From: CAYLQA01 sp964385695
GTDB lineage: Bacteria > Desulfobacterota > Desulfobulbia > Desulfobulbales > Desulfurivibrionaceae
NCBI GenBank assembly: GCA_964385695.1
Contig: CAYLQA010000033.1
Coordinates: forward strand, 1-41,098
Length of the DNA stretch: 41,098 nt
Reading direction: 5' to 3'
The notes beneath the pieces are model-generated. The model had not been told where the DNA came from. It made no database searches and saw nothing but the letters and a program-made list of their open reading frames with translations. The position numbers were made by a program, and so were the translations under genes. Positions within the stretch are counted from its first letter, which is position 1, and the number at the start of each line of letters is the position of its first letter. This document shows, in pieces, positions 1-9,493 of this stretch.

Positions 1-848
1 CCAGTCAGATTACCGAGTTGCGGGAGGCTGCTGATGTTCTGGCCTCGGCGGCCAGCGAGATACTGACCTCCACCACCCAACTCACCGCCAGCACCACGGA
101 ATCGGCCACTGCCGTGAACCAGACCAGCAGCACGGTGGAGGAGGTCAAGAAGACCTCCCATCTCTCCCACCAGAAGGCGACTTATGTCTCGGAAACCGCC
201 CAGCAGGCGGTGGAGGTCTCGGAGAACGGTATGGTGGCCACCCAGTCCTCCATGCGGGGTATGGATCATATCAAGGAGCAGATGGAGGCTATCGCCGAGA
301 CCGTTATCAAGCTCAGCGAACAGAGCCAGACCATCGGCCTGATTATCACCACGGTCAACGACCTGGCCGAGCAATCAAATCTCTTGTCGGTCAATGCCTC
401 CATCGAGGCGGCCAAGGCGGGTGAGCAGGGCAAGGGTTTTGCCGTGGTGGCCCAGGAGATCCGCAACCTGGCCGAGCAGTCCAAACAGGCCACAGCCCAG
501 GTACAGAGCGTGCTGAACGATATCCAACAGGCAACCAGCGCGGCAGTGATGGCCACGGAGCAGGGCAGCAAGGCGGTGGATGCCGGAGTCGAGCAGTCGG
601 CCACGGCTGGCGAGGCGATCCGTAAACTGGCCGAAAATATCCAGGAGGCGGCGCAGGCCGCCGGCCAGATCACGGCCTCAAGCCAGCAGCAGCTGATGGG
701 CATGGACCAGATCGCCAGCGCCATGGAGAACATCAAGCAGGCCACCAGCCAGAACGTTGCCAGCATGGGGCAGGTGGAAACCTCCTCCCTCTCTCTGAAC
801 GAATTAGGCCAGAAACTCAAGGAACTGGTCGGCAAGTACAGAATGTGA
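1..848 (+). CDS. Methyl-accepting chemotaxis protein, cytoplasmic signalling domain (5' partial)
   Basis: The reading frame is open from base 3 at the window edge, so the N-terminal sensor part lies outside. What remains, about 281 residues, is a heptad-rich helical hairpin. The hairpin tip shows the classic receptor signature NLLSVNASIEAAKAGEQGKG followed by FAVVAQEIRNLAEQS. This is the site where MCPs contact CheA and CheW. Runs of small residues with Q/E pairs (for example AEQSKQATAQ) fit methylation helices. It sits 31 bp upstream of a cheA gene and two genes before cheB, so it is probably the dedicated receptor of this cluster. The ligand and any membrane segments cannot be judged from this fragment. 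TTG at 18 is only an internal codon, not a start. Confidence 0.95.
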   Translation, partial: SQITELREAADVLASAASEILTSTTQLTASTTESATAVNQTSSTVEEVKKTSHLSHQKATYVSETAQQAVEVSENGMVATQSSMRGMDHIKEQMEAIAETVIKLSEQSQTIGLIITTVNDLAEQSNLLSVNASIEAAKAGEQGKGFAVVAQEIRNLAEQSKQATAQVQSVLNDIQQATSAAVMATEQGSKAVDAGVEQSATAGEAIRKLAENIQEAAQAAGQITASSQQQLMGMDQIASAMENIKQATSQNVASMGQVETSSLSLNELGQKLKELVGKYRM

Positions 849-879
849 AGCGAGTTGGGCCGAAAAAGGAAGGTTCATA

Positions 880-3297
880 ATGGCTACGACAGATAAGGAT
901 TTATTAGAAAGGCTGCTGAAGATCTTCAAGGTTGAGGCAGAGGAGCACATAAAGGCAATGACCGCCGGCATGCTGGCCCTAGAGAAGGGATTGTCTGCCG
1001 ACGAGCAGCAGGAAGTCGTGGAGACCATCTTTCGAGAGGCCCACAGCCTGAAAGGCGCTGCCCGCTCGGTGAATTTGAGTGAAATTGAAACAGTATGCCA
1101 GGCCTTGGAGAGTGTCTATACCCTTGTAAAACAGGGGGAGCTGATACTGTCGACCAATCTCTACGATTCGGTGCACCGCGTCCTGGATGTTCTTAGCCAA
1201 CTGGCCGCTGATCCTGCGGCCAGGGAGAACGTCGGAATATCGGGGATAGTTCGGGAACTGGAAGGGCTTGTGAGCGGCGCACCGGCTCCGACAAGCGAGC
1301 ACGCGCAAGGCAGCGCCGGCAAGAAGGAAGAGCCTGCAGAAGCGGCAAGGGAAGAGGTTCCGGAGGCGGGCGAAGAGCAGAAGCCGCCCCAAGCCGAGAC
1401 CCTTCGCGAAGAGGCAAAGGATGTTGAAGAAAAGCCTGTTCCCCCACCCTTGCCGGAAATGGTGGAGAAGGGTCCTGTGTCCGGCAAGCCCATGGGGGCA
1501 AGGGCGGCTCTTGATGAAACCGTGCGGATTTCAACCGGTAAACTGGATTCGCTTCTCCTGCAGACAGAGGAGATGACCGCTGCCAAGTTGATGATCCGCC
1601 ACGATGTGGCAGGGCTGCAGGAGGCGAGGGATATGCTAGCTCCCCTTTTGAAAGAGTGGGAGAGAATTTCTCCGGAGATCCGCAAGATCCGGCTGCTGAT
1701 CGAAAAGGAGGAAGGGAAGAGTCCCCATAACGCCACCACGCTCCAGTTGGAGAGGCTTCCCGGATTTTATGATCGGACACGCAATACCTTGCTTACCGTG
1801 GAGAGCCGCCTGCAGAAGCTCACCACTGCTGCCCATCAGCACCAGAGGCAGTTGAGCAGCATGATCGATACCCTGGTGGAGGATATGAAGAATGTTCTGA
1901 TGTTCCCCTTTGCCAGCAGTCTGGAAATCTTTCCCAAGCTTGTCCGGGACCTTTCCCGTGACCAGGGCAAGGAGGTGGCGCTCATCGTCAAGGGCGGGGA
2001 AATTGAAATTGATCGCCGCATCCTGGAGCAGTTGAAAGACCCGCTCGTTCACATGGTGCGAAACTGCATCGACCATGGCCTGGAAACCACGGAGGAACGG
2101 GAGAAGGAGGGAAAGGAGCGGCAGGGAACCATATCCATCACCGTCTCCCAGGCAGACAGCAAACGTGTTGAAATCGTGATTGCCGACGACGGCCGGGGCA
2201 TTGCCCCGCAGGATATCAGGGAGGCGATGATCAAAAAAAAGGTGCTGAGCCGCAGTGATGCGGAAAGGCTCAATGAAGAAGAGATCCTTTCCCGTATCTT
2301 TCAGTCAGGGGTCTCCACCATGCCGATCATCTCGGATATTTCCGGCCGGGGCCTTGGTCTGGCCATTGTCCAGGAGAAGGCGGAGGGGCTGGGCGGTTAT
2401 GTCAGGATGGAAACAAAGCCTGGCCACGGTAGCGTTTTTCGTCTTGTCGTGCCGGTGACCCTTTCTACCTTCAGCGGCGTGCTGGTCCGGGTGGGCGACC
2501 AGTTGTTTATCATCCCCACCATGAATTTGGAGACGGTCATGAAGGTTGACAAGAAAATGATCAAGACCGTTGAAAACAGGGAAACCATCTCCTGGCAGGG
2601 CAATGCCCTCTCCCTGGTGCGGCTCAGCGATATTCTGGAGTTGGTCCCCTTGGAGACGAAAGAAAGAGGGAGCGAACATATCCAGGTGGCTGTCTTGAAT
2701 GCCGGGGAAAAAAGCATTGCCTTTCAGGTCGACAAGGTGCTCCACGAACAGGAGGTACTGCTGAAGGGACTCGGCAGGCAACTGGCCCGGGTCCGCAACT
2801 GCGCCGGCTCCACGGTGCTCGGTTCGGGCAAGGTGGTGCCCATCCTTAATGTTCGGGATCTGATAAAGTCATTGAGCCTGCGCAGTTCCGGGCCGATTGC
2901 ACCGGCCTTGCGCGCGGAATATGAGGAAGGCAAAAGAAAGAGCGCCTTGGTCGTGGAGGATTCCATCACCTCAAGGATGATGCTGAAGAACATTCTCGAG
3001 TCGGCCGGCTATGAGGTAAAGGTCGCCATAGACGGTATTGATGGCTTTACCGTTCTCAACAGCGAAGAGATCGACGTGGTTGTCTCGGACATCGATATGC
3101 CGCGGATGAACGGTTTTGATATGGTTACGAAAATCCGTGACACCAAGAAGTTTGCCGATCTGCCCATCGTCCTGGTAACCGCTCTCGATTCTCGGGAAGA
3201 CCGGGAACGGGGCATCGAGGTCGGCGCCGATGCCTATATCGTCAAGAGCAGTTTTGACCAGAGCAATCTTCTCAGTGTCTTGGAGAGATTGCTCTAA
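880..3297 (+). CDS. cheA: Hybrid chemotaxis histidine kinase CheA with C-terminal receiver
   Basis: CheA-type kinase of 805 residues. An N-terminal HPt domain has the phospho-accepting His55 in AHSLKGAAR. It is followed by an acidic Pro/Glu-rich linker (about 90-205), a long helical dimerization region (about 210-350), and an HATPase domain with N-box HMVRNCIDHGLE near 391, DDGRGI and GRGLGL near 489. A CheW-like P5 domain spans about 530-680. A receiver domain (688-805) carries phospho-acceptor Asp737 in SDIDMPRMNG. No separate CheY-binding P2 domain is evident. The C-terminal receiver is the WspE/FrzE-like architecture rather than the E. coli type. The ATG at 880 follows AGGAAGG at 867-873 with good spacing. 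It probably phosphorylates its own receiver, the adjacent CheB and perhaps the downstream hybrid kinase; the last point is inference. Confidence 0.95.
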   Translation: MATTDKDLLERLLKIFKVEAEEHIKAMTAGMLALEKGLSADEQQEVVETIFREAHSLKGAARSVNLSEIETVCQALESVYTLVKQGELILSTNLYDSVHRVLDVLSQLAADPAARENVGISGIVRELEGLVSGAPAPTSEHAQGSAGKKEEPAEAAREEVPEAGEEQKPPQAETLREEAKDVEEKPVPPPLPEMVEKGPVSGKPMGARAALDETVRISTGKLDSLLLQTEEMTAAKLMIRHDVAGLQEARDMLAPLLKEWERISPEIRKIRLLIEKEEGKSPHNATTLQLERLPGFYDRTRNTLLTVESRLQKLTTAAHQHQRQLSSMIDTLVEDMKNVLMFPFASSLEIFPKLVRDLSRDQGKEVALIVKGGEIEIDRRILEQLKDPLVHMVRNCIDHGLETTEEREKEGKERQGTISITVSQADSKRVEIVIADDGRGIAPQDIREAMIKKKVLSRSDAERLNEEEILSRIFQSGVSTMPIISDISGRGLGLAIVQEKAEGLGGYVRMETKPGHGSVFRLVVPVTLSTFSGVLVRVGDQLFIIPTMNLETVMKVDKKMIKTVENRETISWQGNALSLVRLSDILELVPLETKERGSEHIQVAVLNAGEKSIAFQVDKVLHEQEVLLKGLGRQLARVRNCAGSTVLGSGKVVPILNVRDLIKSLSLRSSGPIAPALRAEYEEGKRKSALVVEDSITSRMMLKNILESAGYEVKVAIDGIDGFTVLNSEEIDVVVSDIDMPRMNGFDMVTKIRDTKKFADLPIVLVTALDSREDRERGIEVGADAYIVKSSFDQSNLLSVLERLL

Positions 3298-3344
3298 ACC
3301 ATGATGGGCTCGGGGGAAGTCCATCATCGCAGTGGGGCACTGTC

Positions 3345-4388
3345 ATGATCAAAGTACTGGTTGTCGATGATTCAGCGGTGATTCTGGAATTTATCTCCTA
3401 TATGCTCGGCTGCGATCCGGAAATCCAGGTGATCGGCACGGCCGCAAACGGCGAAGAGGCCGTGCAATTTCTGGAAAGTCAGAGGCCGGATGTCATCGTC
3501 ATGGATATCCATATGCCACGGATGGATGGTATTGAGGCCACGCGCAGGATAATGGCATCAACACCGGTTCCCATCGTTATTGTCAGCGCGAGCTGGAGCC
3601 CGGATGATGTGGAAAAGAGCTTTTCCGCCATCGATGCGGGAGCGCTCACGATCCTGGCAAAGCCGCCGGGGCCGGGAGACCAGGATCATGAAAAGTTGAC
3701 CGACGAGTTCATCGCAACGGTCAAGGCCATGTCGGAAGTCAAGGTAGTGCGGCGCTGGCCAAAGGGCTTTCTCCCTGGAAGGACCGAAAAAAAAGGAGAT
3801 TGGCAAAAAACGGCCCCTGGGCTGAATGTTGAGCTTGTCGCCATCGGCTCCTCCACGGGCGGGCCCCTGGCCCTCAAGACCATCCTTGCGCAGCTGCCCG
3901 GTGATTTCGGCGCCGCCATCCTGGTTGTCCAGCACATATCCCCGGGGTTTCTGCCCGGGATGGTCGAATGGCTTCAGGGTCATAGCCGGCTGCCTATCCA
4001 TATTCCATCCACCGGGGAGCGGCTTCATCCCGGCCATATCTATGTGGCTCCCGATGATTTTCACCTCGGGGTTGAAAATGGGGGAAGGATCGTTCTGAGC
4101 AAGGACAAAGAGGAGCACAGCATGCGCCCTGCGGTCTCCTATCTCTTTCGTTCCGTGGCTGAGAGTTATGGGGGGCGGGCCGTCGGCGTCCTCCTTACCG
4201 GCATGGGGATGGACGGCTCCAAGGAGTTGAAGCTGATCCGTGAACAGCGCGGAATCACCATTGCCCAGGATGAAGAAACCTCGGTGGTCCACGGCATGCC
4301 GGGGGAGGCAATCCGCAATGGCAGCGCGCAATATATTCTGGCCCTAGAGGAGATACCCCTCAAGCTGCAACAGATAGTTGGAAGGTAG
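3345..4388 (+). CDS. cheB: Chemotaxis protein-glutamate methylesterase/glutaminase CheB
   Basis: A 347-residue response regulator methylesterase that removes methyl groups from (and deamidates) MCP glutamates. The N-terminal receiver has the acidic pocket VVDDS and phospho-acceptor Asp54 in MDIHMPRMDG. The C-terminal catalytic domain has the expected triad: Ser170 in GSSTGG, His197 in VQHISPGF and Asp289 in GMGMDG. Length and domain order match canonical CheB. It lies 47 bp after the hybrid cheA. A 7-bp inverted repeat (3301-3307 with 3321-3327) sits in that gap and might tune expression between the two genes. No CheR methyltransferase is visible in the window; it may lie upstream of the cut end. 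Confidence 0.97.
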   Translation: MIKVLVVDDSAVILEFISYMLGCDPEIQVIGTAANGEEAVQFLESQRPDVIVMDIHMPRMDGIEATRRIMASTPVPIVIVSASWSPDDVEKSFSAIDAGALTILAKPPGPGDQDHEKLTDEFIATVKAMSEVKVVRRWPKGFLPGRTEKKGDWQKTAPGLNVELVAIGSSTGGPLALKTILAQLPGDFGAAILVVQHISPGFLPGMVEWLQGHSRLPIHIPSTGERLHPGHIYVAPDDFHLGVENGGRIVLSKDKEEHSMRPAVSYLFRSVAESYGGRAVGVLLTGMGMDGSKELKLIREQRGITIAQDEETSVVHGMPGEAIRNGSAQYILALEEIPLKLQQIVGR

Positions 4389-4399
4389 GGAGATAAAAA

Positions 4400-7300
4400 A
4401 TGATTACTACCGAAGGATCCGGGGCAACGATTCTGCTTGTTGAGGACAGTGCCACCCAGAGCGTTAAGCTTGAATTTCTGTTAACCGGTGTCGGATACCA
4501 GGTTGTCACGGCAGGCGATGGCCAGCAGGGGCTGGCCGCCGTCCGCCAACAGCGGCCAGCCCTGATAATCAGTGACATCTTAATGCCGCTGATGAATGGC
4601 TACGAGATGTGTCTGCAATTGAAGGAGGATCCGGAGTTTGCGGATATTCCCGTTATCCTGCTCACCTCTTTGGCAACTCTTAAGGACATAGTGCTCGGCA
4701 TTGAGGCCAAGGCCGACTATTACGTAACCAAGCCCTACGATGACGATTACCTGCTTGCCAAGGTTGGCGCTGTGCTTGACAGGCAAAGGGCTCTCGTTTC
4801 TGCCGCAGACCAGGACAAGCTAGCCATCCAGGTCGAGGGCAAGGAACATCTTATCTCGGCCCATCCCCGACAGATTCTCAACTTGTTGCTCTCGACCTAT
4901 GAGAACGCCCTGCAACAGAATCGGTACCTCATCAAGGCGCAAAAGGAACTGAAGATTCTCTATGAAGAATTGGAGGAGAAGCTCAACGAGATCCGCAACT
5001 CGGAAGAACGGTATGAAAGCCTGGTGAGAACAATCCCCGATATCGTCTACAAGATTGATGACAATGGTAATTTTCTCTTTTTAAACGATGCGGTCCGATA
5101 CCTTGCTTACGAGCCCAAGGAATTGGTGGGTCGCCATTTTTCCGCCATTATTCAAAGTTTTAAGGAGGTGAGCAGAGAGCATGTCTTGCCGAAATACGCC
5201 GGGGAAAAAACCGAGGCCGACAAGTCCCCCAAGCTCTTTGATGAGAGAAGAACCGGGGAGAGGATGACCACGGGCCTGGAGGTACGTTTGGCCATGAAGG
5301 GTAAAGGGGAAGCAACCCATGGCCTGCTGGAGCCTCTCAGCGGGGAGTCGGTCGTTGTGGAGTTGAACAGCTGCGGACTCTATGAGTTCAATAACCATGG
5401 CAGGCAGAAGATCTTTGTAGGAACCGTAGGGGTGATCCGGGACATCACCCAACGGAAAAAGACGGAACTGGCCGTTTTGAAAATGTCGACTATCAACTCG
5501 GCCGTTGCCCATCTGGCAGAGTTGTTTATCTCCTGCCCGGAGTCTTCTTTCTTCAACATTTCAGGTGTTGTGCTTGAGCAGGCATGTCTCTTGACCGGCA
5601 GTGAATACGGCTATGTCTCCGAAATCGATCCCGTTAGCGGCGATAGTATTGTCCGCGCCCTCACCTCGTCCTTGGCGGAGCTATGCCGGATCCCGCAGGA
5701 AGAGGGGGGCAGTTTTTCAAAGAAAAAGGAGGGCTACCCCGGCCTCTGGGGACATGCCCTGAATGTCAAGAAAGGTTTCTATACAAACGCGGCCAGGAGG
5801 CATCCATCCTTCAATGAAATATGCCCGGAAGGAAATATGCCCTTGGATCATTTTCTCTCGGTGCCGGCCATGACCGGAAACACTCTGGTCGGCCAGATTA
5901 CCTTGATCACCTCCGAGCATGAATATTCGGAGCAGGACCTGGAGGTGATAAAGCGTTTGGCGGATCTCTATGTCCTGGCCATTCAGCGCTTCCGCTGGTC
6001 AAACGAACTGGTGGCGGCAAAGGCAGCGGCGGATGAGGCCAACCGGGCCAAAAGCGATTTTTTGGCGAACATGAGTCATGAGATTCGTACCCCTCTGAAC
6101 GCCGTAACCGGTATGACCTACCTTGCCCTCAACACGGAGCTGAGCCCCAAGCAGCGTGACTATCTCAATAAAATCCAGGCCTCCTCGCAGACCCTGCTGG
6201 GGATCATTAACGATATCCTCGATTTTTCCAAGGTCGAGGCCGGAAAACTTAAGATGGAATGCGTTGATTTCGACCTGGAGGAGCTCCTCAACGAGATCGC
6301 CAACATGACCAGCCTTAAAACCGAGGAAAAGGGGGTCGAGCTGATTCTCTCCATAGATCCTGAGGTGCCGCTGGGCCTGAAGGGGGATCCCTTGCGGCTC
6401 GGCCAGGTGCTCAACAATCTGTCCAACAACGCCGCCAAGTTTACGGAAAAAGGCGAGATTGTCCTCAGTACCGAGTTGGTCGAGGAAGAAGAGGAGCAGG
6501 TGCGCCTCAGGTTCTGTGTGCACGACAGCGGCATAGGCATGAAAGAGGAAGAGCTCTCCTCGTTATTTCAGGCCTTTTCCCAGGCCGATACATCCGTCAC
6601 CAGGAAGTATGGCGGCAGCGGCCTGGGCTTGTCCATCAGCAAGCGCTTGGTGGAGATGATGGGCGGCACTATCCATGCGGAAAGTAGAGAGGGGTACGGC
6701 AGCAGCTTCACCTTTACGGTGAATTTCGATCGTGCCGAGGCGGAAATGAAAAAAGTCTATCTGCCGCCTCCGGATCTTCGCGGCCTGCGGGTGCTGGTGG
6801 TCGATGACAGTGAAACCGCCAGGCAAAGCCTTTCCTCTCAGTTGCAGGCGTGGTCCTATGAGGTTTCCCCGGCCTGCTCCGGAGAGGAGGCCCTCGCCAA
6901 ACTGGCAGAGGCTGCCGACAGGCCGTATGAGCTGGTGTTCATGGATTGGAAAATGCCGGGAATGGACGGGATTGCCACGGCGCAGGAGATTATGGCTACC
7001 TACGCACCGGCGCGGCGCCCTCATATTATCATGGTCAGCGCCTTTGGCCGGGAGGAGTTGATCAGGCAGAGCCGGGAAGCCGCTCTGGACGTTTTTTTGC
7101 ACAAGCCGGTCACACCGTCCACGCTTTATGACGCCATTTTGAACGTATTTGGCAGGAAGGTTGAGCAGCGGCAGCTGAAAGCAACGGTGATGCCTACGGA
7201 TTTAAAGGATATCCAAGGAGCCAGGGTGCTCCTGGTGGAAGACAACGAGATCAACCAGCAGGTGGCGCGTGAACTCCTTGTGACAGCGGGGGTAGTTGTC

Positions 7301-8260
7301 GATGTCGTCAATAACGGTATCGAGGCCACCGAAGCCGTCTGCAATAATGACTATGAGTTGGTCTTCATGGATATTCAGATGCCTGAAATGGATGGCATAG
7401 AGGCCACCAGGCAAATCCGCAAGCTGGATTCGGAAAAACGTAATGTGCCCATTGTCGCCATGACGGCTCATGCCTTGAGCGGTGACCGGGAGAAGAGTCT
7501 TCTTGCCGGAATGAATGATCATGTGACCAAGCCCATTGCTCCGGCCAAGCTGTTTGAGGCCTTAAAGGAATGGATCAAGCCCGGTGAGCGGCCCGGGCCG
7601 GGAGAACGGGAGGCCGGGGGGGAGGAGCTGCCTGTCCGATTGCCTGCAGAGCTACCGGGGATCGAGGTGGATGCAGGACTGCGCCGAGTGGCGGGCAATG
7701 CGCAACTCTATGTGCGTCTTCTTAAAAAGTTCTACTCTAGCCAGGGCGCAATCGGGCCAGCAATCCGCGAGGCCATGGCGAAGGGGGCCTTGGAGCAGGC
7801 CAGGATCCTGGCCCATACCCTGAAGGGCGTCTCCGGCACTATCGGCGCCATGGGACTCTTTGAGGCGGCTCGGGTGGTGGACCAGGCATTGAAGGCAGGT
7901 GAGGTGGCCCAGGCCACGGAATTTCTGGCGCAACTGGAGGGGGAACTAACGACCGTATTGGGCGGCATCGCCGCTCTTGCGAGTGAAGAGCCGACTCCGG
8001 CGGAAATGCCTACCAGTGTGGATCCTGAGGTGGTGAGGCCAAGTTTGCAAAGGCTGCGCGAACTGCTTGAGGAGAACGATACCGCCGCGCAACGCGCCTT
8101 TGCCGAGCTCAAGGAACTGCTTATTAGAACAGCGCTTGCCCGGGAGCTTGAGCGTTTGGAGCAGAGCGTGGAGCAATATGATTTTGGCAATTCGCTCACT
8201 ATTGTGGATGATATAGCAGAGGCGCTCAATGTCTCGCTGGAAGGAAAAAAGGATGAATAA
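4400..8260 (+). CDS. Multidomain hybrid sensor kinase REC-PAS-GAF-HisKA-HATPase-REC-REC-HPt
   Basis: A 1286-residue soluble phosphorelay kinase. Receiver 1 (about 10-125) has Asp59 in SDILMPLMNG. A short coiled coil leads to a PAS domain (about 201-355) with a long internal insertion and a PAC-like end, then a GAF domain (about 362-525). HisKA has His560 in MSHEIRTPLNAV. The HATPase shows NNAAKF, DSGIGM and GSGLGLS. Receivers 2 and 3 have Asp849 (MDWKMPGMDG) and Asp991 (MDIQMPEMDG), and the HPt domain has His1139 in AHTLKGVSG. All phospho-residues look intact. No transmembrane segment or signal peptide is apparent. ATG at 4400 follows GGGAG with fair spacing, 11 bp after cheB. The N-terminal receiver suggests that it takes its input from the CheA upstream; that is inference. 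Confidence 0.93.
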   Translation: MITTEGSGATILLVEDSATQSVKLEFLLTGVGYQVVTAGDGQQGLAAVRQQRPALIISDILMPLMNGYEMCLQLKEDPEFADIPVILLTSLATLKDIVLGIEAKADYYVTKPYDDDYLLAKVGAVLDRQRALVSAADQDKLAIQVEGKEHLISAHPRQILNLLLSTYENALQQNRYLIKAQKELKILYEELEEKLNEIRNSEERYESLVRTIPDIVYKIDDNGNFLFLNDAVRYLAYEPKELVGRHFSAIIQSFKEVSREHVLPKYAGEKTEADKSPKLFDERRTGERMTTGLEVRLAMKGKGEATHGLLEPLSGESVVVELNSCGLYEFNNHGRQKIFVGTVGVIRDITQRKKTELAVLKMSTINSAVAHLAELFISCPESSFFNISGVVLEQACLLTGSEYGYVSEIDPVSGDSIVRALTSSLAELCRIPQEEGGSFSKKKEGYPGLWGHALNVKKGFYTNAARRHPSFNEICPEGNMPLDHFLSVPAMTGNTLVGQITLITSEHEYSEQDLEVIKRLADLYVLAIQRFRWSNELVAAKAAADEANRAKSDFLANMSHEIRTPLNAVTGMTYLALNTELSPKQRDYLNKIQASSQTLLGIINDILDFSKVEAGKLKMECVDFDLEELLNEIANMTSLKTEEKGVELILSIDPEVPLGLKGDPLRLGQVLNNLSNNAAKFTEKGEIVLSTELVEEEEEQVRLRFCVHDSGIGMKEEELSSLFQAFSQADTSVTRKYGGSGLGLSISKRLVEMMGGTIHAESREGYGSSFTFTVNFDRAEAEMKKVYLPPPDLRGLRVLVVDDSETARQSLSSQLQAWSYEVSPACSGEEALAKLAEAADRPYELVFMDWKMPGMDGIATAQEIMATYAPARRPHIIMVSAFGREELIRQSREAALDVFLHKPVTPSTLYDAILNVFGRKVEQRQLKATVMPTDLKDIQGARVLLVEDNEINQQVARELLVTAGVVVDVVNNGIEATEAVCNNDYELVFMDIQMPEMDGIEATRQIRKLDSEKRNVPIVAMTAHALSGDREKSLLAGMNDHVTKPIAPAKLFEALKEWIKPGERPGPGEREAGGEELPVRLPAELPGIEVDAGLRRVAGNAQLYVRLLKKFYSSQGAIGPAIREAMAKGALEQARILAHTLKGVSGTIGAMGLFEAARVVDQALKAGEVAQATEFLAQLEGELTTVLGGIAALASEEPTPAEMPTSVDPEVVRPSLQRLRELLEENDTAAQRAFAELKELLIRTALARELERLEQSVEQYDFGNSLTIVDDIAEALNVSLEGKKDE

Positions 8261-9359
8261 GGCCATGGAAAACAAGGCGACAATCCTGGTGGTCGACGAT
8301 GTGCCCGCCAACATCGACCTCTTGGTCGGCATCCTCGGCGATGACTATAGGGTGCAGGCCGCGATGAACGGGGAAAAAGCGCTACAGATTCTCTCTGCTC
8401 CTCCTTTCCCCGATCTTATTCTCCTGGACATCATGATGCCTGTGATGGACGGTTATGAGGTGTGCGAGCGGCTCAAGGACCGGGAAGAGACGAGGGAGAT
8501 TCCCATCATCTTTGTCACCGCCTTGGACGATGTCGCGGATGAGACCAAGGGGTTGGCCCTTGGGGCGGTGGATTATATCACCAAACCAATATCCGCCCCC
8601 ATTGTCAGGGCTCGGGTCAGGAATCATCTTCTGCTGAAAATGCAGCACGATCAGCTCAAGGAAAGCATCTCTCTCATGGAGCATGAGAGGGAAATCCTGC
8701 AACAGAAGGCGGAACTGGGCATTCAGGCGGGCAGCTTGGCCCATGATATCAGCAATATCCTTTCCGCCTTAGCGGTTGTTGAATTTATCCCCCCACTGTT
8801 GCCCGATGACTTGCCGGATCGTGATGAGATCATTGGATGCATCGAGCAGGTGGTGGCCAGTATCCGCCTGGGTCGGGAAATCTGTCAGGGCTCTACCTGC
8901 TATCTCCGCGATATTGGGGCGGCGGCTAAGTTGCAGCCCCTTGCTCCGCTGCTGCAGTCCATTGATATCTATGCACGGAGATACAAGGGCAGGCTGGAAC
9001 GTGATATGGCCGAGGATGTTCCACCCATCCGCTGTAAGGGCTATCAGTTGAAGCGGGTTTTTGTGAATCTCTTCGCCAATGCCTGTCAGGCCCTTGAAAA
9101 GGTGAAAGAGCCACAGATTACCCTTCGTCTCTGGAGCGAAGGTGGTCAGGTGTTGTTTTCTATTGCCGATAACGGTGCCGGTATCTCCGCCGAGGCCCTG
9201 CCTCATATTTTTGAAGAGAGATTCACTACCAAACCCGAAGGAACGGGACTGGGACTCTTTCTTGTCAAAGAGATTGTGGACAATCATGGGGGGAGCATCG
9301 AGGTGGACTCGAGAGAAGGGGCGGGCACGACCTTTACCCTTGCCTTCCCTGTCGGTTAG
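8253..9359 (+). CDS. Response regulator-histidine kinase fusion (REC-HisKA-like-HATPase)
   Basis: About 368 residues. The N-terminal receiver has Asp59 in LDIMMPVMDGYEVC. A helical linker leads to a phospho-acceptor helix with His164 in SLAHDISNIL, then an HATPase domain (NLFANACQAL, DNGAGI, GTGLGLFLVKEI). There is no membrane segment, so it is a cytoplasmic kinase driven by its own receiver. The ATG at 8253 overlaps the end of the preceding kinase gene by 8 bp and follows AAGGA at 8241-8245. An in-frame ATG at 8229 has no better ribosome site and is less likely. Overlap with the upstream gene suggests translational coupling. It ends the cluster before a strong terminator. No DNA-binding or GGDEF output is present, so the final output is unknown. 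Confidence 0.88.
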   Translation: MNKAMENKATILVVDDVPANIDLLVGILGDDYRVQAAMNGEKALQILSAPPFPDLILLDIMMPVMDGYEVCERLKDREETREIPIIFVTALDDVADETKGLALGAVDYITKPISAPIVRARVRNHLLLKMQHDQLKESISLMEHEREILQQKAELGIQAGSLAHDISNILSALAVVEFIPPLLPDDLPDRDEIIGCIEQVVASIRLGREICQGSTCYLRDIGAAAKLQPLAPLLQSIDIYARRYKGRLERDMAEDVPPIRCKGYQLKRVFVNLFANACQALEKVKEPQITLRLWSEGGQVLFSIADNGAGISAEALPHIFEERFTTKPEGTGLGLFLVKEIVDNHGGSIEVDSREGAGTTFTLAFPVG

Positions 9360-9427
9360 GAGGGCTGGAGAGGTCTCCATAAACCGGACAAAGATCGGGG
9401 GCAAAGAAGCGTATTTCTTTTACTAAG

Positions 9428-9460
9428 AAAAGCCGCCCAGGGCAATGCTGGGCGGCTTTT
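9428..9460. terminator. Bidirectional intrinsic terminator between the chemosensory cluster and ilvC
   Basis: A perfect 13-bp stem (9428-9440 with 9448-9460) closes a 7-base loop. The ends of the stem are A4/T4, so it can stop transcription in both directions. It lies between the plus-strand REC-kinase stop (9359) and the minus-strand ilvC stop (9494). Confidence 0.9.
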
Positions 9461-9493
9461 GATCGTGGTGCTTTTCCTGCTCTGTGGCCGAAG

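Noticed and set aside
5999..6523. Long antisense frames across the hybrid kinase
   Set aside because: Shadows of a high-GC coding strand with complete kinase motifs on the plus strand.
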